Origin: Acidobacteriota bacterium
Lineage (GTDB): Bacteria; Acidobacteriota; Terriglobia; Terriglobales; Acidobacteriaceae
Direction of reading: 5' to 3'
Assembly: GCA_018268895.1 (NCBI GenBank)
Contig: JAFDVP010000007.1
Coordinates: 310,001-374,000, forward strand
Length of the DNA stretch: 64,000 bases
Numbering within the stretch: the stretch's first letter is position 1; every line of letters begins with the position of its first letter. Shown piece by piece: positions 7,342-15,556 of this stretch. Below the pieces are notes generated by a model. It had not been told where the DNA came from, searched no databases, and saw only the letters and a program-made list of their open reading frames with translations. A program made the position numbers and the translations under genes.

Positions 7342-8565
7342 TCAATCCGCCCTCAACGCCACAATCGGGTCCAGCATGGCAGCCTTTCGCGCAGGATAGA
7401 CGCCGAAGAAGATCCCCGTACTGGTGGCCATGAACAACCCGGCAAAGACGCTCCACACGGCGACGGCCGAGGGGAACCCGGCGAGGATGGTGACCGCCTC
7501 GGCGACGATGATTCCTCCCATCACGCCGAAGATGCCTCCTACCAGCGCCATCGTGCCCGACTCGATCAGGAACTGCATCATGATGTCCTTCGGCCGCGCG
7601 CCCAGCGCCTTGCGGATACCGATCTCGCGCGTGCGCTCGGTCACGCTCACCAGCATGATGTTCATGATCACGATGCCTCCGACCACCAGCGCAATCAGCG
7701 CCACGCCACCGGCGACGGCGCCGAAGGAGCTTGCGATCATGCTGAAGAAGCCGACCAGCGTGTTGTTCGTGTCCAGCTCAAAGGAATCGGGCGCGCCGGG
7801 AGCGTCGTGCCGTTTGGCCCGCACCAGCACCCGCACCTCGTCGGCCGCAGTCTCCAGCACCTCGCCCGCGGCGCCGGCCTTCACGTAGATCGTCAGCGTC
7901 TTCGATGTGCCGTAGCTCTGCTGATACGCCGTCAGCGGCACGGCGACCCAGTTGTCCTGGCTGGCGCCGAAGGTGCTCCCCTGCTTTTCGCTGACGCCGA
8001 TCACGGTATAAGGCTGGCCGTCGACGCGCAGCTCCTGCCCGATAGGGTCGACGCCCGCAAACAGGTGGTCCTGGATGTCGGTGCCGATGATGGCCACGTG
8101 CGAGGCGTGCTCCTCATCGGCGTCGGTAAAGCCGCGCCCCTGCTCGATGTTCAGGTTCTGGAGCGAAGGCATCTGCCAGGTATAGCCGCGGATGGTGGTA
8201 TCGGTCGTCGATTGTGTGCCGCGGACGACCTTGCCGGTCGACGCCTGCTGCGCGCCAATACCCGTGCACAGCTTGCAGTTTGCGGCGACGTACTTGTAGT
8301 CGTCGAAGAGGACGTTCTTGCGCTTCTGAAACTTCTGGTACTCCTCGGGGCTGGTGATGATCTGCGGCATCTTCGAGACGGTGAAGACGTCCGCCCCATA
8401 ACTGGAGAGCTTGGTCGTCACATAGGTGTTAGCGCCGTTGACCAGCGTGACCACAGCAATGACGCTGGTCACGCCGATGACGACGCCCAGCAGCGTCAGC
8501 ACCGAGCGCAGCTTGTTGGCCCACAAGGACTGCAGGGCGATTTTGACGGCTTCCTTGAATTCCAT
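7342..8565 (-). CDS. MacB-type ABC transporter permease (FtsX fold), first of a pair
   Basis: This 407-residue protein shares its layout with the neighbour: N-terminal helix in SLWANKLRSVLTLLGVVIGV, a periplasmic core domain, then three C-terminal helices around VSVTERTREIGIRKALGAR. The two probably form a heterodimeric transporter core. The gene is the first of the pair and is divergent from the small membrane protein at 8786. No ATPase or periplasmic adaptor (MacA-like) gene is adjacent. Cargo is unknown. Confidence 0.9.
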   Translation of the reverse strand: MEFKEAVKIALQSLWANKLRSVLTLLGVVIGVTSVIAVVTLVNGANTYVTTKLSSYGADVFTVSKMPQIITSPEEYQKFQKRKNVLFDDYKYVAANCKLCTGIGAQQASTGKVVRGTQSTTDTTIRGYTWQMPSLQNLNIEQGRGFTDADEEHASHVAIIGTDIQDHLFAGVDPIGQELRVDGQPYTVIGVSEKQGSTFGASQDNWVAVPLTAYQQSYGTSKTLTIYVKAGAAGEVLETAADEVRVLVRAKRHDAPGAPDSFELDTNNTLVGFFSMIASSFGAVAGGVALIALVVGGIVIMNIMLVSVTERTREIGIRKALGARPKDIMMQFLIESGTMALVGGIFGVMGGIIVAEAVTILAGFPSAVAVWSVFAGLFMATSTGIFFGVYPARKAAMLDPIVALRAD

Positions 8566-8785
8566 AGCTGTTTTTTTAACTTCTTCTGGTGATGGACAGG
8601 CTTGAGGGTATCAGTCCGGCCGGGGGAATGCGATACCGTCCATCCCACAGAGAATACGTATTTTGCCGGAGAAGGTTCCTCGATTTCGCAGGTTTCCGGC
8701 GGTTCTGCTACCCCGACAGTTGTTGGACAATGCCTGGGTGCTCTGCGCAGGATGGTAGGATGGGAAGCAGGAAAAGGAGAGTCGA

Positions 8786-8899
8786 ATGAGTTCGTCGCAT
8801 GAATCGGAGCCCTGGATCGACCGCTGGTGGCCCGCGCTGGTCATCGCGTTTGGTCTGCTGTTTGTCACCTTCCTGGTCAGCTTCCACCCTCTCGGCTAA
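8786..8899 (+). CDS. Small single-pass membrane protein (37 residues)
   Basis: ATG at 8786, TAA at 8897. The product is 37 residues: a polar N-terminus (MSSSHESEPWIDRWWP), then one hydrophobic helix (ALVIAFGLLFVTFLVSF). The ribosome site AAAAGGAGA is 6-8 bases before the start, and a strong intrinsic terminator follows 60 bp after the stop. Both support a real transcription unit. I do not recognise a family. The Trp-rich juxtamembrane segment suggests an interfacial anchor. It faces rnpB tail to tail. Confidence 0.65.
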   Translation: MSSSHESEPWIDRWWPALVIAFGLLFVTFLVSFHPLG

Positions 8900-8959
8900 C
8901 CATTGGTCTTCACAGAGCAGGCTGCCAGATGCCTGCTTCCGTCAGGTTTAAATGTTGAT

Positions 8960-9003
8960 GGCCCCGGAACCGTGTTCGCGGTTCACGGGGCCATTCGGTT
9001 TTT
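8960..9003 (+). terminator. Intrinsic terminator of the small membrane protein gene
   Basis: GGCCCCG (8960-8966) pairs with CGGGGCC (8986-8992), and an inner GAACCG...CGGTTC stem extends it. ATTCGGTTTTT follows on the + strand. It sits between the small gene and the 3' end of rnpB. Confidence 0.8.
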
Positions 9004-9434
9004 GCAGACGGCCCGTAAGCCGAATTCTGTTTTAGACGATCATTCCTCTACGCGACGCATTACTGCGGCGCTTTAGCAACCTACCCGCAGGTTTCGGCTG
9101 CCCCTTGCGGGGCCTCTCCGCCTGGGCGCACCGGGCCGATACGCCTTTGCCGCCTGGAGAGTGACGGCGAAGTCCCTGCCTATTTGGTCTTGCTCCGTGT
9201 GGGGTTTACCATGCCGCGTCTGTTACCAGCCGCGCGGTGCGCTCTTACCGCACCTTTTCACCCTTACCCCAATCTTGCGATTGAGGCGGTATGTTCTCTG
9301 TTGCACTGGCCGTCCGGATGGCTTGAACCATCCGTCCCGGACGTTATCCGGCACACTGCCCTGCGGAGTTCGGACTTTCCTCCCCCGCGCTCGCCTTGCG
9401 GTCCGCGCGGCAGCGATCGTCCGGCCGCCTGCAT
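9004..9434 (-). ncRNA. rnpB: RNase P RNA, bacterial type A
   Basis: This is the catalytic RNA of RNase P, which matures tRNA 5' ends. On the minus strand the conserved 5' block GAGGAAAGTCCGAACTCC and the 3' block ACAGAATTCGGCTTAC are present, along with the central CGGTAAGAGCGCACCG-like and GGGTGAAA regions. The ends are set by helix P1: GCAGGCGGCC at the 5' end (9432-9423) pairs with GGCCGTCTGC at the 3' end (9013-9004). The length of about 430 bases is normal for type A. A possible -10 (TAGACT, minus strand, 9446-9441) lies just upstream. Its protein partner rnpA is 6 kb away. Confidence 0.96.
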
Positions 9435-9463
9435 GGTTAAAGTCTATCAGGTCAGCAAGGTAG

Positions 9464-9525
9464 CCGGGTGCCCCATATCTGGCGGTCTTATCGCCAGATG
9501 TGGGATCATTTGAGCGAAGCTCGAA
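9464..9525. repeat. Repeat family B (ATCTGGCG hairpin plus TTCGAGC hairpin)
   Basis: The core ATCTGGCG-GTCTTAT-CGCCAGAT (9477-9499) is flanked by CGGGTGCCCCAT on one side and GAGCGAAGCTCGAA on the other. The same core with complementary loop recurs at 17962-17984 and 37179-37201. It ends within about 30 bp of the rnpB 5' end. Confidence 0.8.
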
Positions 9526-9561
9526 CCTCTTCCTAACCCACCCAAATTAGGGGTATTACGC

Positions 9562-9671
9562 TCGGGTGCCCCATCCTTCGCAGTTCCATCGCGAAGGGTG
9601 GGATGAACACTCTACAAATCAGCACGAACGTATTCATCCCACCCTTGCTTCGCAAGGATGGGGCACCCGGG
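9562..9671. repeat. Repeat family C, complete palindromic copy
   Basis: The arms TCGGGTGCCCCATCCTTCG and CGCAAGGATGGGGCACCCGG are inverted around inner GGGTGGGATGAA / TTCATCCCACCC arms. The copy lies just upstream of the PadR promoter. Without it, an artificially long PadR reading frame would not exist. Confidence 0.8.
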
Positions 9672-9709
9672 CAGTTGTGAGACGAGTAGTGCTGTCCGTC
9701 ACAAGTAAG

Positions 9710-9738
9710 TTGACAGATTCAGCGGTCATCGCTACCCT
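9710..9738 (+). promoter_or_regulatory. Sigma-70 promoter of padR/ADOP module 1, apparently leaderless
   Basis: A perfect -35 TTGACA (9710-9715), an exact 17-bp spacer and a -10 TACCCT (9733-9738). The expected start site (about 9745) is only a few bases before the PadR ATG at 9749, and no ribosome site precedes that ATG. Confidence 0.6.
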
Positions 9739-9748
9739 CACCCCTAAG

Positions 9749-10093
9749 ATGATTAGGGAAGAAAACAACGACTCCGGCGCACTCTTGCAAGGCACGTTGG
9801 AGATGCTCGTTCTCAAGTCCCTGCTGCGCGGCCCACTGCACGGCTACGCGGTAGCGGAGTGGATCCACCAGACATCGCAACAGTTGCTGAAGGTGGAGGA
9901 GGGTGCGCTCTATCCGGCGTTGCACCGGCTCGAACTTCGTGGCCTGCTCAAAGCCGAGTGGGGTGCTTCGGAGAACAACCGCCGCGCCAAGTTCTACCAG
10001 CTAACCGCTGAAGGACACAAAAAGCTCACCGCCGAATCGCAGCGCTGGGCGCGGCTCTCAGCGGCAGTAGCGTTTGTCATGCAGGCTTCGTAA
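9749..10093 (+). CDS. PadR-family transcriptional regulator (acidobacterial PadR, ADOP-linked)
   Basis: This 114-residue winged-helix protein has the PadR hallmark segments GTLEMLVLKSLLRGPLHGYA, EEGALYPALHRLELRGLL and the wing around SENNRRAKFYQLT. It is the short form (about 110 residues) that precedes ADOP permease genes in acidobacteria. I chose ATG 9749 because upstream sequence is repeat C plus a promoter. No ribosome site is visible, consistent with leaderless translation. The ADOP gene starts 9 bases after its stop. PadR proteins are repressors that respond to small molecules or stress; here it probably controls the downstream permease. Confidence 0.92.
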   Translation: MIREENNDSGALLQGTLEMLVLKSLLRGPLHGYAVAEWIHQTSQQLLKVEEGALYPALHRLELRGLLKAEWGASENNRRAKFYQLTAEGHKKLTAESQRWARLSAAVAFVMQAS

Positions 10094-10102
10094 GGAGAAC
10101 AT

Positions 10103-12805
10103 ATGCTTCCTGCGATACATGAGTTTTTGGGGCGCATGAAGTCGTTGTTTCGCAGGCAGAGTATGGACCGCGAGATGACGGAGGAGCTGGAGTTCCATCA
10201 GGCGCTGATGCGCGAGCGTCTCGAGCGAGAGGGCCGCTCGCAGGCCGAGGCTGTCGCCGCGACGAAACGCGCATTCGGCAACGCCAGCCGCTGGCAGGAG
10301 CGGCTGCGCGAGGTATGGCAGTTCCGCGCGCTGGAAAACGTCGTCCGCGACATAAAATTTTCGACTCGCCTGCTGGCGAAGTCGCCGGGGTTTACAGCGA
10401 TCGCTCTGCTGACGCTTGCGCTCGGCGTAGGCGCGAATACGGCGGTCTTCTCGCTCATCAACGGCCTTCTGTTGCGGCCGTTGCCAGTGCCCGACGCCGC
10501 ACAGATGGTGGTGCTGCGCACGGAAGAGGGTGGCCCGCAGCCGGAGTACGCGTTCTGTACGCCTTACTTTCGCGGCCTCGAAGCGCGTCGCGATGCGTTT
10601 ACGAATGTCTTTGCTTACAACGACGACACGCTACAGGTGAAGGGGCCGTCGGGCAACGAGAATATCCGCGGCGCGCTGGTGAGCGGACAGTACTTTGAAG
10701 CGATGCAGGTTGCGCCTCTGCTGGGCCGCTATCTGACGCCTGCCGATGACCAGGTTGGCGGAAGCCCGGAGGGGCTCGCCGTTGTCATCAGCGAAGCCTT
10801 CTGGAGCCGCTGGTTCGACCGCGCCACCGATGTGGTCGGACGCAAGCTGGTGATCGCCAATACGCCATTCACCGTCGTCGGTGTGATGCCTAAGCGGTTT
10901 ACGGGAGCCGACCCGACGCAGAGGCCCGAGATCTACGCTCCCCTGTCGGCCGACCCGATCATCGACGCGCCGCGAGACCACATCAACGCCGGGGTTCACG
11001 CATGGTGGCTGACGGTGATGGCACGTCTCAAGCCCGGCGTAACGCAGGAGCAGGCCAATGCCGCGCTGCTTCCAGTGTCGATGCCGATCCTGCTTGAGTC
11101 GACAAACGATCCCAGGCACATCACGGAAGCGGAGAAGGGTCACTTCCACTTTACGGTCGAGTCAGGCTCCAACGGCTTCGCTTACGTGCGCGTCCTCTTT
11201 CGCAAGCCGCTAGTCGCCATGTTCGCCATGTGCGGAGGAATTCTTCTGCTCGCCTGCCTCAACCTGACCAGTCTGCTGATGGCGCGCGGTGCCGCTCGCG
11301 AGCGCGAGCTGGCGACGCGGCTCGCACTGGGAGCCACACGCAGCCGCCTGATCCGGCAACTGCTGGTCGAGAGCCTTCTGCTCGCCGTAGCGGGAACCGC
11401 ATTCGGCCTCGCGCTCGCCCCGGTCGTAAGCCACTCGCTGGCCGTGATGCTGATGGGAGGAAGGGACGCGGCGCAGGGCGTCGCCCTCGATACCTCGCTC
11501 GACATGCGCGTCTTCCTCTTCGCAGCGATCATCTCCGTTGCGGCGGCGGTTGTGATCGGCCTTGTTCCGGCACTACAGGCGACCGGCGGCGACCTGAACA
11601 GCCACATCAAGGAAGGCCAGCACGCAAGCAACGCGCGCGAACGCAACAAGACGCTCCCGCGTGTGCTGATGGCGTCGCAGGTGGCGCTTGCACTGGTGCT
11701 TGTCACGGGCGCGGGGCTGCTGGCGTCGAGCCTGGTCAAGCTCTATCGCGCAGGCCTCGGCTTCGATCCCAAAGGTCTGGTGAACATCACCTTCAGCATG
11801 GACAAGCAGCAACTGGATGGCGATCAGCTGATGGAGATATACCGCCAGATCGGCGACGGGCTGCGCGCACAACCCGGCGTGAAGGACGTGAGCTTCGAGT
11901 CAATGGTTCCGTTGTCGGCGCGGGGATGGAACGGCTACTACCAGGCCCCCGGCGGAGGTCAGCACCTGCTGTGGCTCAACGGTATCGGGCCCGATTACTT
12001 CAAGACCATGAGGACCCCTCTGCTGCAAGGTCGCGAGTTCGCCTGGAGCGATACCAAGGCATCGGGCTCGAAGATGATTCTCAACGAGACTGCGGCAAAG
12101 CAGCTCTTCCCCGAGGGCAACGCCGTTGGACGGCAGGTGATCCACACCAGAAGCAAGGCTATGTTCGAGGTGGTGGCCGTTGTGGGAGACACAAAGTATC
12201 GCGATGTGCGCACGCCTGCCGGGCCGGTGGCCTACGTGCCCATGCAGCAGATTGAGGAGGCGAAGCCGTCGCTGACGGCCGTGCTGCGCGTCGACGGCCC
12301 TGCGGCCCCGCTGGCCGCCGCCGCGCGCTCGCTGGCAGCGCGGCTGGCCCCTGCGATTCCCGCTCCCGTGATGCGTCCCGTCGACGAGCTGATAGAAAGC
12401 TCGGTCGGCGCGGAGAGAATGATGGCTGTGCTCGGCCTCTTCTTCGCCGCCTGCGCCCTGCTGGTGACGGCCATTGGCCTCTACGGCACGCTGGCCTACG
12501 CCACGGCGCGACGTACCAGCGAGATCGGCATTCGCATGGCCCTCGGGGCACAGCGCTCACGAGTGATGGCGATGATCTTCCGCGAGAACGTTATGGTCGC
12601 GGTGATCGGCTGCGGAGCTGGTGTGGCCGCCGCCGTTATGCTCTCAAAGGTGCTCGCGAGCTTTCTGTACGAGACGTCGCCACGCGACCCCGTGGTCTTC
12701 GCCGGATCGATCGTAGCGCTGACGGCCGTCGCCTGCGCAGCCTCATTCCTGCCTGCGCTGCGGGCCTCGCGGATCGAGCCGGTCACGGCGATCCGTTACG
12801 AGTAA
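10103..12805 (+). CDS. ADOP permease (acidobacterial duplicated orphan permease), module 1
   Basis: This is a 900-residue membrane protein. A ~80-residue prefix domain (EMTEELEFHQALMRERLE) is followed by two tandem copies of the MacB_PCD plus FtsX unit. The first begins near residue 92 (SPGFTAIALLTLALGVGANT), with FtsX helices around 370-480. The second spans about 500-900 and ends in ASRIEPVTAIRYE. Signatures such as RELATRLALGATRSRL and TSEIGIRMALGAQRSR mark the paired permease loops. The family is known for lacking a linked ATPase, and none is nearby here. It is co-transcribed with the PadR gene. The substrate is unknown. Confidence 0.93.
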   Translation: MLPAIHEFLGRMKSLFRRQSMDREMTEELEFHQALMRERLEREGRSQAEAVAATKRAFGNASRWQERLREVWQFRALENVVRDIKFSTRLLAKSPGFTAIALLTLALGVGANTAVFSLINGLLLRPLPVPDAAQMVVLRTEEGGPQPEYAFCTPYFRGLEARRDAFTNVFAYNDDTLQVKGPSGNENIRGALVSGQYFEAMQVAPLLGRYLTPADDQVGGSPEGLAVVISEAFWSRWFDRATDVVGRKLVIANTPFTVVGVMPKRFTGADPTQRPEIYAPLSADPIIDAPRDHINAGVHAWWLTVMARLKPGVTQEQANAALLPVSMPILLESTNDPRHITEAEKGHFHFTVESGSNGFAYVRVLFRKPLVAMFAMCGGILLLACLNLTSLLMARGAARERELATRLALGATRSRLIRQLLVESLLLAVAGTAFGLALAPVVSHSLAVMLMGGRDAAQGVALDTSLDMRVFLFAAIISVAAAVVIGLVPALQATGGDLNSHIKEGQHASNARERNKTLPRVLMASQVALALVLVTGAGLLASSLVKLYRAGLGFDPKGLVNITFSMDKQQLDGDQLMEIYRQIGDGLRAQPGVKDVSFESMVPLSARGWNGYYQAPGGGQHLLWLNGIGPDYFKTMRTPLLQGREFAWSDTKASGSKMILNETAAKQLFPEGNAVGRQVIHTRSKAMFEVVAVVGDTKYRDVRTPAGPVAYVPMQQIEEAKPSLTAVLRVDGPAAPLAAAARSLAARLAPAIPAPVMRPVDELIESSVGAERMMAVLGLFFAACALLVTAIGLYGTLAYATARRTSEIGIRMALGAQRSRVMAMIFRENVMVAVIGCGAGVAAAVMLSKVLASFLYETSPRDPVVFAGSIVALTAVACAASFLPALRASRIEPVTAIRYE

Positions 12806-12869
12806 AACCCAGGGTCTCGCACCGAACATCGACCGGTACCCACCCCTTCGCAGATTGATTGCGAAGGGC

Positions 12870-13200
12870 GTGAATACCTCTCACCCAACGGCTGACGGGA
12901 ATTATGCCGGCCAGATGCAGTTCGTCACCTATGTCTACGATCAGGACGGGCAGCTCATCACTCGTGCAGGAAACGAAGTCCACACCAATCTTTCGCGGGC
13001 AGAATATGCAGCGCTGTTTCGCGGCGGGCTGCATTTCGTTCAGCAGATCAGTGTTCCCGACAAGAAATTATTATCTCCGCATCGGCGTGCACGACATGGA
13101 TGGAGACCATGCAGGCACAGTGGAATTCCCTGTCGCGGCAGTCCGAAACCTTCCCCCGGAGTCAATAGGCGGTAGCCGGCCCACGAATATCCAAAAATAG
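12870..13200 (+). pseudogene. Frameshifted C-terminal remnant of a VWFA-related acidobacterial protein
   Basis: One frame encodes GQMQFVTYVYDQDGQLIT and FRGGLHFVQQISVPDK. The continuation NYYLRIGVHDMDGDHAG and EFPVAAVRNLPP is in the next frame. Joined, these match the C-terminal tail typical of VWFA-related acidobacterial proteins. The shift is near 13061-13069 in CAAGAAATTA (a two-base loss would explain it). The N-terminal ~500 residues are absent, so this is a decayed fragment stranded between the ADOP gene and the acetyltransferase. Confidence 0.7.
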
Positions 13201-13269
13201 AGCGAAGCAGGCAATCGCCTGGGTCTTCACAGCAAACGGGCTCCCGCCCGTCACGGTTAGCATAGGACC

Positions 13270-13929
13270 ATGCAGCAACTCACCGTCGGCAGCAGGCAGC
13301 GGATCGATATGGAGACGTGGGAGCGCCGTGCGGTCTTCAACCTCTTCAGCACATTTGCCGAGCCTTACCACGGCGTGTGCCTTCGCGTGGACTGCACGGA
13401 GACCTTTCGCTACGCGAAGCAGCATCGCCTCTCAGTGTTTTTGTCGCTGGTGCATCGCTCGCTTGCGGCCGCGCACATGGTGGAGAACTTCAGGACGCGC
13501 ATCGTCGACGGTGCGGTGTGGCGCTATGAACGGATCAACGGCGGCAGCGCCGTGGGGCGCGCAAACGGAACCATTGGCTTCGGTCACTACAATTTTCACG
13601 ATGACATCGGGGAGTTCGTGACCGAAGCCTCGCGCGTCGTGGACGAGGTGAAGCAGCGCGACGATCTGGACCGCTATCCCGACGTGAATCTGATTCGCTA
13701 CTCGGTGCTGCCGTGGTTCGACTTCACCTCGATCTCGCACGCGCGCGATCTCTCGGGCAACGACTCCGCCCCGCGCATCACCTTCGGCAAGATCACCGAA
13801 GCGGATGGCCGCACTACCATGCCGGTGTCGATCCACGTGAACCATGCGCTGACGGACGGCCTGCACGTTGCACAGCTCGTCGAGCACTTTCAGAGGCTCT
13901 TGAATGGGCCAGAGTTAAGGCTCGGCTAG
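13270..13929 (+). CDS. Chloramphenicol acetyltransferase-like (CatA-type) O-acetyltransferase
   Basis: At 219 residues this has the length and fold of a class A CAT subunit (trimeric, acetyl-CoA dependent). The catalytic segment NHALTDG retains the active-site His (H192) and structural Asp (D196), equivalent to H195/D199 of CAT. The usual HH pair is NH here. SVLPWFDFTSISH matches the CAT region that shapes the active site, and FFLSLVHRSL-like sequence lies in the N-terminal half. Acetylation of chloramphenicol is possible but not shown. Environmental family members often act on other hydroxyl groups. No resistance-island features surround it. Confidence 0.85.
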   Translation: MQQLTVGSRQRIDMETWERRAVFNLFSTFAEPYHGVCLRVDCTETFRYAKQHRLSVFLSLVHRSLAAAHMVENFRTRIVDGAVWRYERINGGSAVGRANGTIGFGHYNFHDDIGEFVTEASRVVDEVKQRDDLDRYPDVNLIRYSVLPWFDFTSISHARDLSGNDSAPRITFGKITEADGRTTMPVSIHVNHALTDGLHVAQLVEHFQRLLNGPELRLG

Positions 13930-13982
13930 GGAGCCTCTTATTTGGTCCGCAAAGATCCCCTCAGCGGCTAGAGCGGTTTTCC

Positions 13983-15263
13983 TCAGGGGGTCGAGATGCT
14001 ACCGGGTCTGGTTGCGTTCGCCACTACGGCAGTGAAGTCGTTGAGCGAGCAGGCGTAGGCGGGTGCAGGGCCGCTGCAGTTGGGGATGTAGATGGGCGAG
14101 ATGGAAGGTTTCAGGCCGCCGGTGAGCGGCGTGAGGTTGCGGATCTGGTCGAGTGTCTGCGCGATGAAGAAGGCCTCGACGGTATCCGCATTGGTGCGGG
14201 CGTTGTGGTGCAGCTCGAAGACGAGCGCGGAGCCGGGCGGGGTGGCGTTGAAGGTCTCGTCGGAGACGAGCCAGTCGATGCGCAGCAGGCCGCCGAGCCA
14301 GGTGAGGTTGGCGTCGTGCGCGGAGAGGAAGTAGAAGCGCGGCAGGTCGGGCATCGTTTCAATGTGCGTGCCGGACTCTGTCTCGTGCGCCTTCGCTCTC
14401 AGTATGGAGCTTATTCTTTCCGCAAGTGGCCCCGCGGCCTGCTCGGCGTAGTAGGGCGTGCGCAGGATGAAGTCGTGGTAGCGCGTGTTCATCTCCATCA
14501 GCCGGTCGAGTGTGGGGCGTGAGACGCGGCCCCAGCCGACCTGCTGCATCGGCAGCCCTTCGACGTATTGGAGGAGGAAGTTTTCGGCGAAGTCAGCGCC
14601 CAGGGCGACGGCGCTCTCCTTGCTTGAGTCGCGGGGCACCAGCCGCGCGTTCGGACGCGCGGAGCCGGGCTGGCTCATGGTGGGTGCGGTGGCGACTTCG
14701 AGCATGGTGGCGCGAAAGTCGGGCTGGTTCGGCTTGCAATCCTTGTCGCTCGCGCTGCATGTGGTCAGGATGCTGTGCATCTCGGTGAGCGGCGCGGCGA
14801 AGGCGTGCTCGAACCACGCGGGCTGGTTGCCCATGCGCCCGCCGAGGGCGTCGGCGAGTCGCGCGCGGTCGAGGGTAGCGGGGTCCTGCGCGAGATCGGT
14901 GTGAACATCGATGACGCAGTTGGGCACGACAGCTGAGAGCGTTGCCTTTGCCGAGGCAATCGTGCGCGAGGTGTTGGTGGACTCGACGGAGATGCTGTCG
15001 CATCCGGCGCTGAGCAGCGAGGCGTAGCGCTGGCGGTAGAACTCACCCATGCGCCTGAGCGCGTCGATGCCGTGCGGCGTGAGTGTGCCTGGGGAGACGG
15101 ACCATGCGGGCCAAGGCAGCGCGTTGAAGGCGCTGGAGCGCGTCTCGTTTTCGATGGGCGCGCGGACCCCATGACGTGCGAGGACGACGACGGCGCGGAC
15201 CTCGTCGCCGGTTTGCGCGAAGGCCGGGAGGGCGAGCGAGAACAGAAGGGCGATGCGGAGCAT
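13983..15263 (-). CDS. Exported histidine acid phosphatase (branch 2; phytase/glucose-1-phosphatase-like)
   Basis: This is a 426-residue protein with a signal peptide (residues 1-16, cleavage after AFA). The catalytic RHG motif is at 30-32 (LARHGVRAP), where the His is phosphorylated. The proton-donor HD is at 316-317 (SAHDANLTWLGG). Paired cysteines in the mature part fit a periplasmic enzyme. The family hydrolyses phosphomonoesters such as inositol phosphates or sugar phosphates. It runs convergent with the CatA-like gene, with 53 bp between the stops, and its start is followed by a repeat-filled gap up to rnpA. Confidence 0.9.
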   Translation of the reverse strand: MLRIALLFSLALPAFAQTGDEVRAVVVLARHGVRAPIENETRSSAFNALPWPAWSVSPGTLTPHGIDALRRMGEFYRQRYASLLSAGCDSISVESTNTSRTIASAKATLSAVVPNCVIDVHTDLAQDPATLDRARLADALGGRMGNQPAWFEHAFAAPLTEMHSILTTCSASDKDCKPNQPDFRATMLEVATAPTMSQPGSARPNARLVPRDSSKESAVALGADFAENFLLQYVEGLPMQQVGWGRVSRPTLDRLMEMNTRYHDFILRTPYYAEQAAGPLAERISSILRAKAHETESGTHIETMPDLPRFYFLSAHDANLTWLGGLLRIDWLVSDETFNATPPGSALVFELHHNARTNADTVEAFFIAQTLDQIRNLTPLTGGLKPSISPIYIPNCSGPAPAYACSLNDFTAVVANATRPGSISTP

Positions 15264-15329
15264 GAGGTGCCTCGTTTGAGGTGCGTGGCCAGTTTACGCG
15301 CTTGCGCTCGCACGAATGAACCCATCGTT

Positions 15330-15415
15330 CCCTCCCACCCTTCGCGATGCGAGGATGAGGCAACCAGCGCGGCTTCGCTCAGTTGAAGGAGGCGGAGATG
15401 GGTTCATCCCGCCCA
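15330..15415. repeat. Degenerate repeat of family C
   Basis: CTCCCACCCTTCGCGATGCGAGGATGAGGCAACC begins the block (in part) and TGGGTTCATCCCGCC ends it. These are eroded forms of the C arms. The block lies upstream of the acid phosphatase gene. Confidence 0.45.
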
Positions 15416-15420
15416 CACGC

Positions 15421-15556
15421 TGTCATCCGGAGCGAGCGTTCGCGTTTTTGCGAACGCGGAGTCAAAGGACCTGCATTTTTTCTCTGACCTCGTAAAGCGT
15501 TGCCGGGGGGCAAAACGCAGGTCCTTCGACTTCGCTGCGCTCCGCTCAGGATGACA
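15421..15556. repeat. Repeat family A, inverted pair overlapping the rnpA stop codon
   Basis: The left arm TGTCATCCGGAGCGAGCG...AAAGGACCTGCATT faces the right arm GCAGGTCCTTCGACTTCGC...GCTCAGGATGACA. An internal GTTCGCG-TTTTT-GCGAAC-like hairpin is also present. The right arm runs into rnpA and provides its last codons and stop. Confidence 0.8.

Noticed and set aside
9161..9513. 100- and 109-codon frames on the + strand
   Set aside because: They are the antisense of the RNase P RNA.
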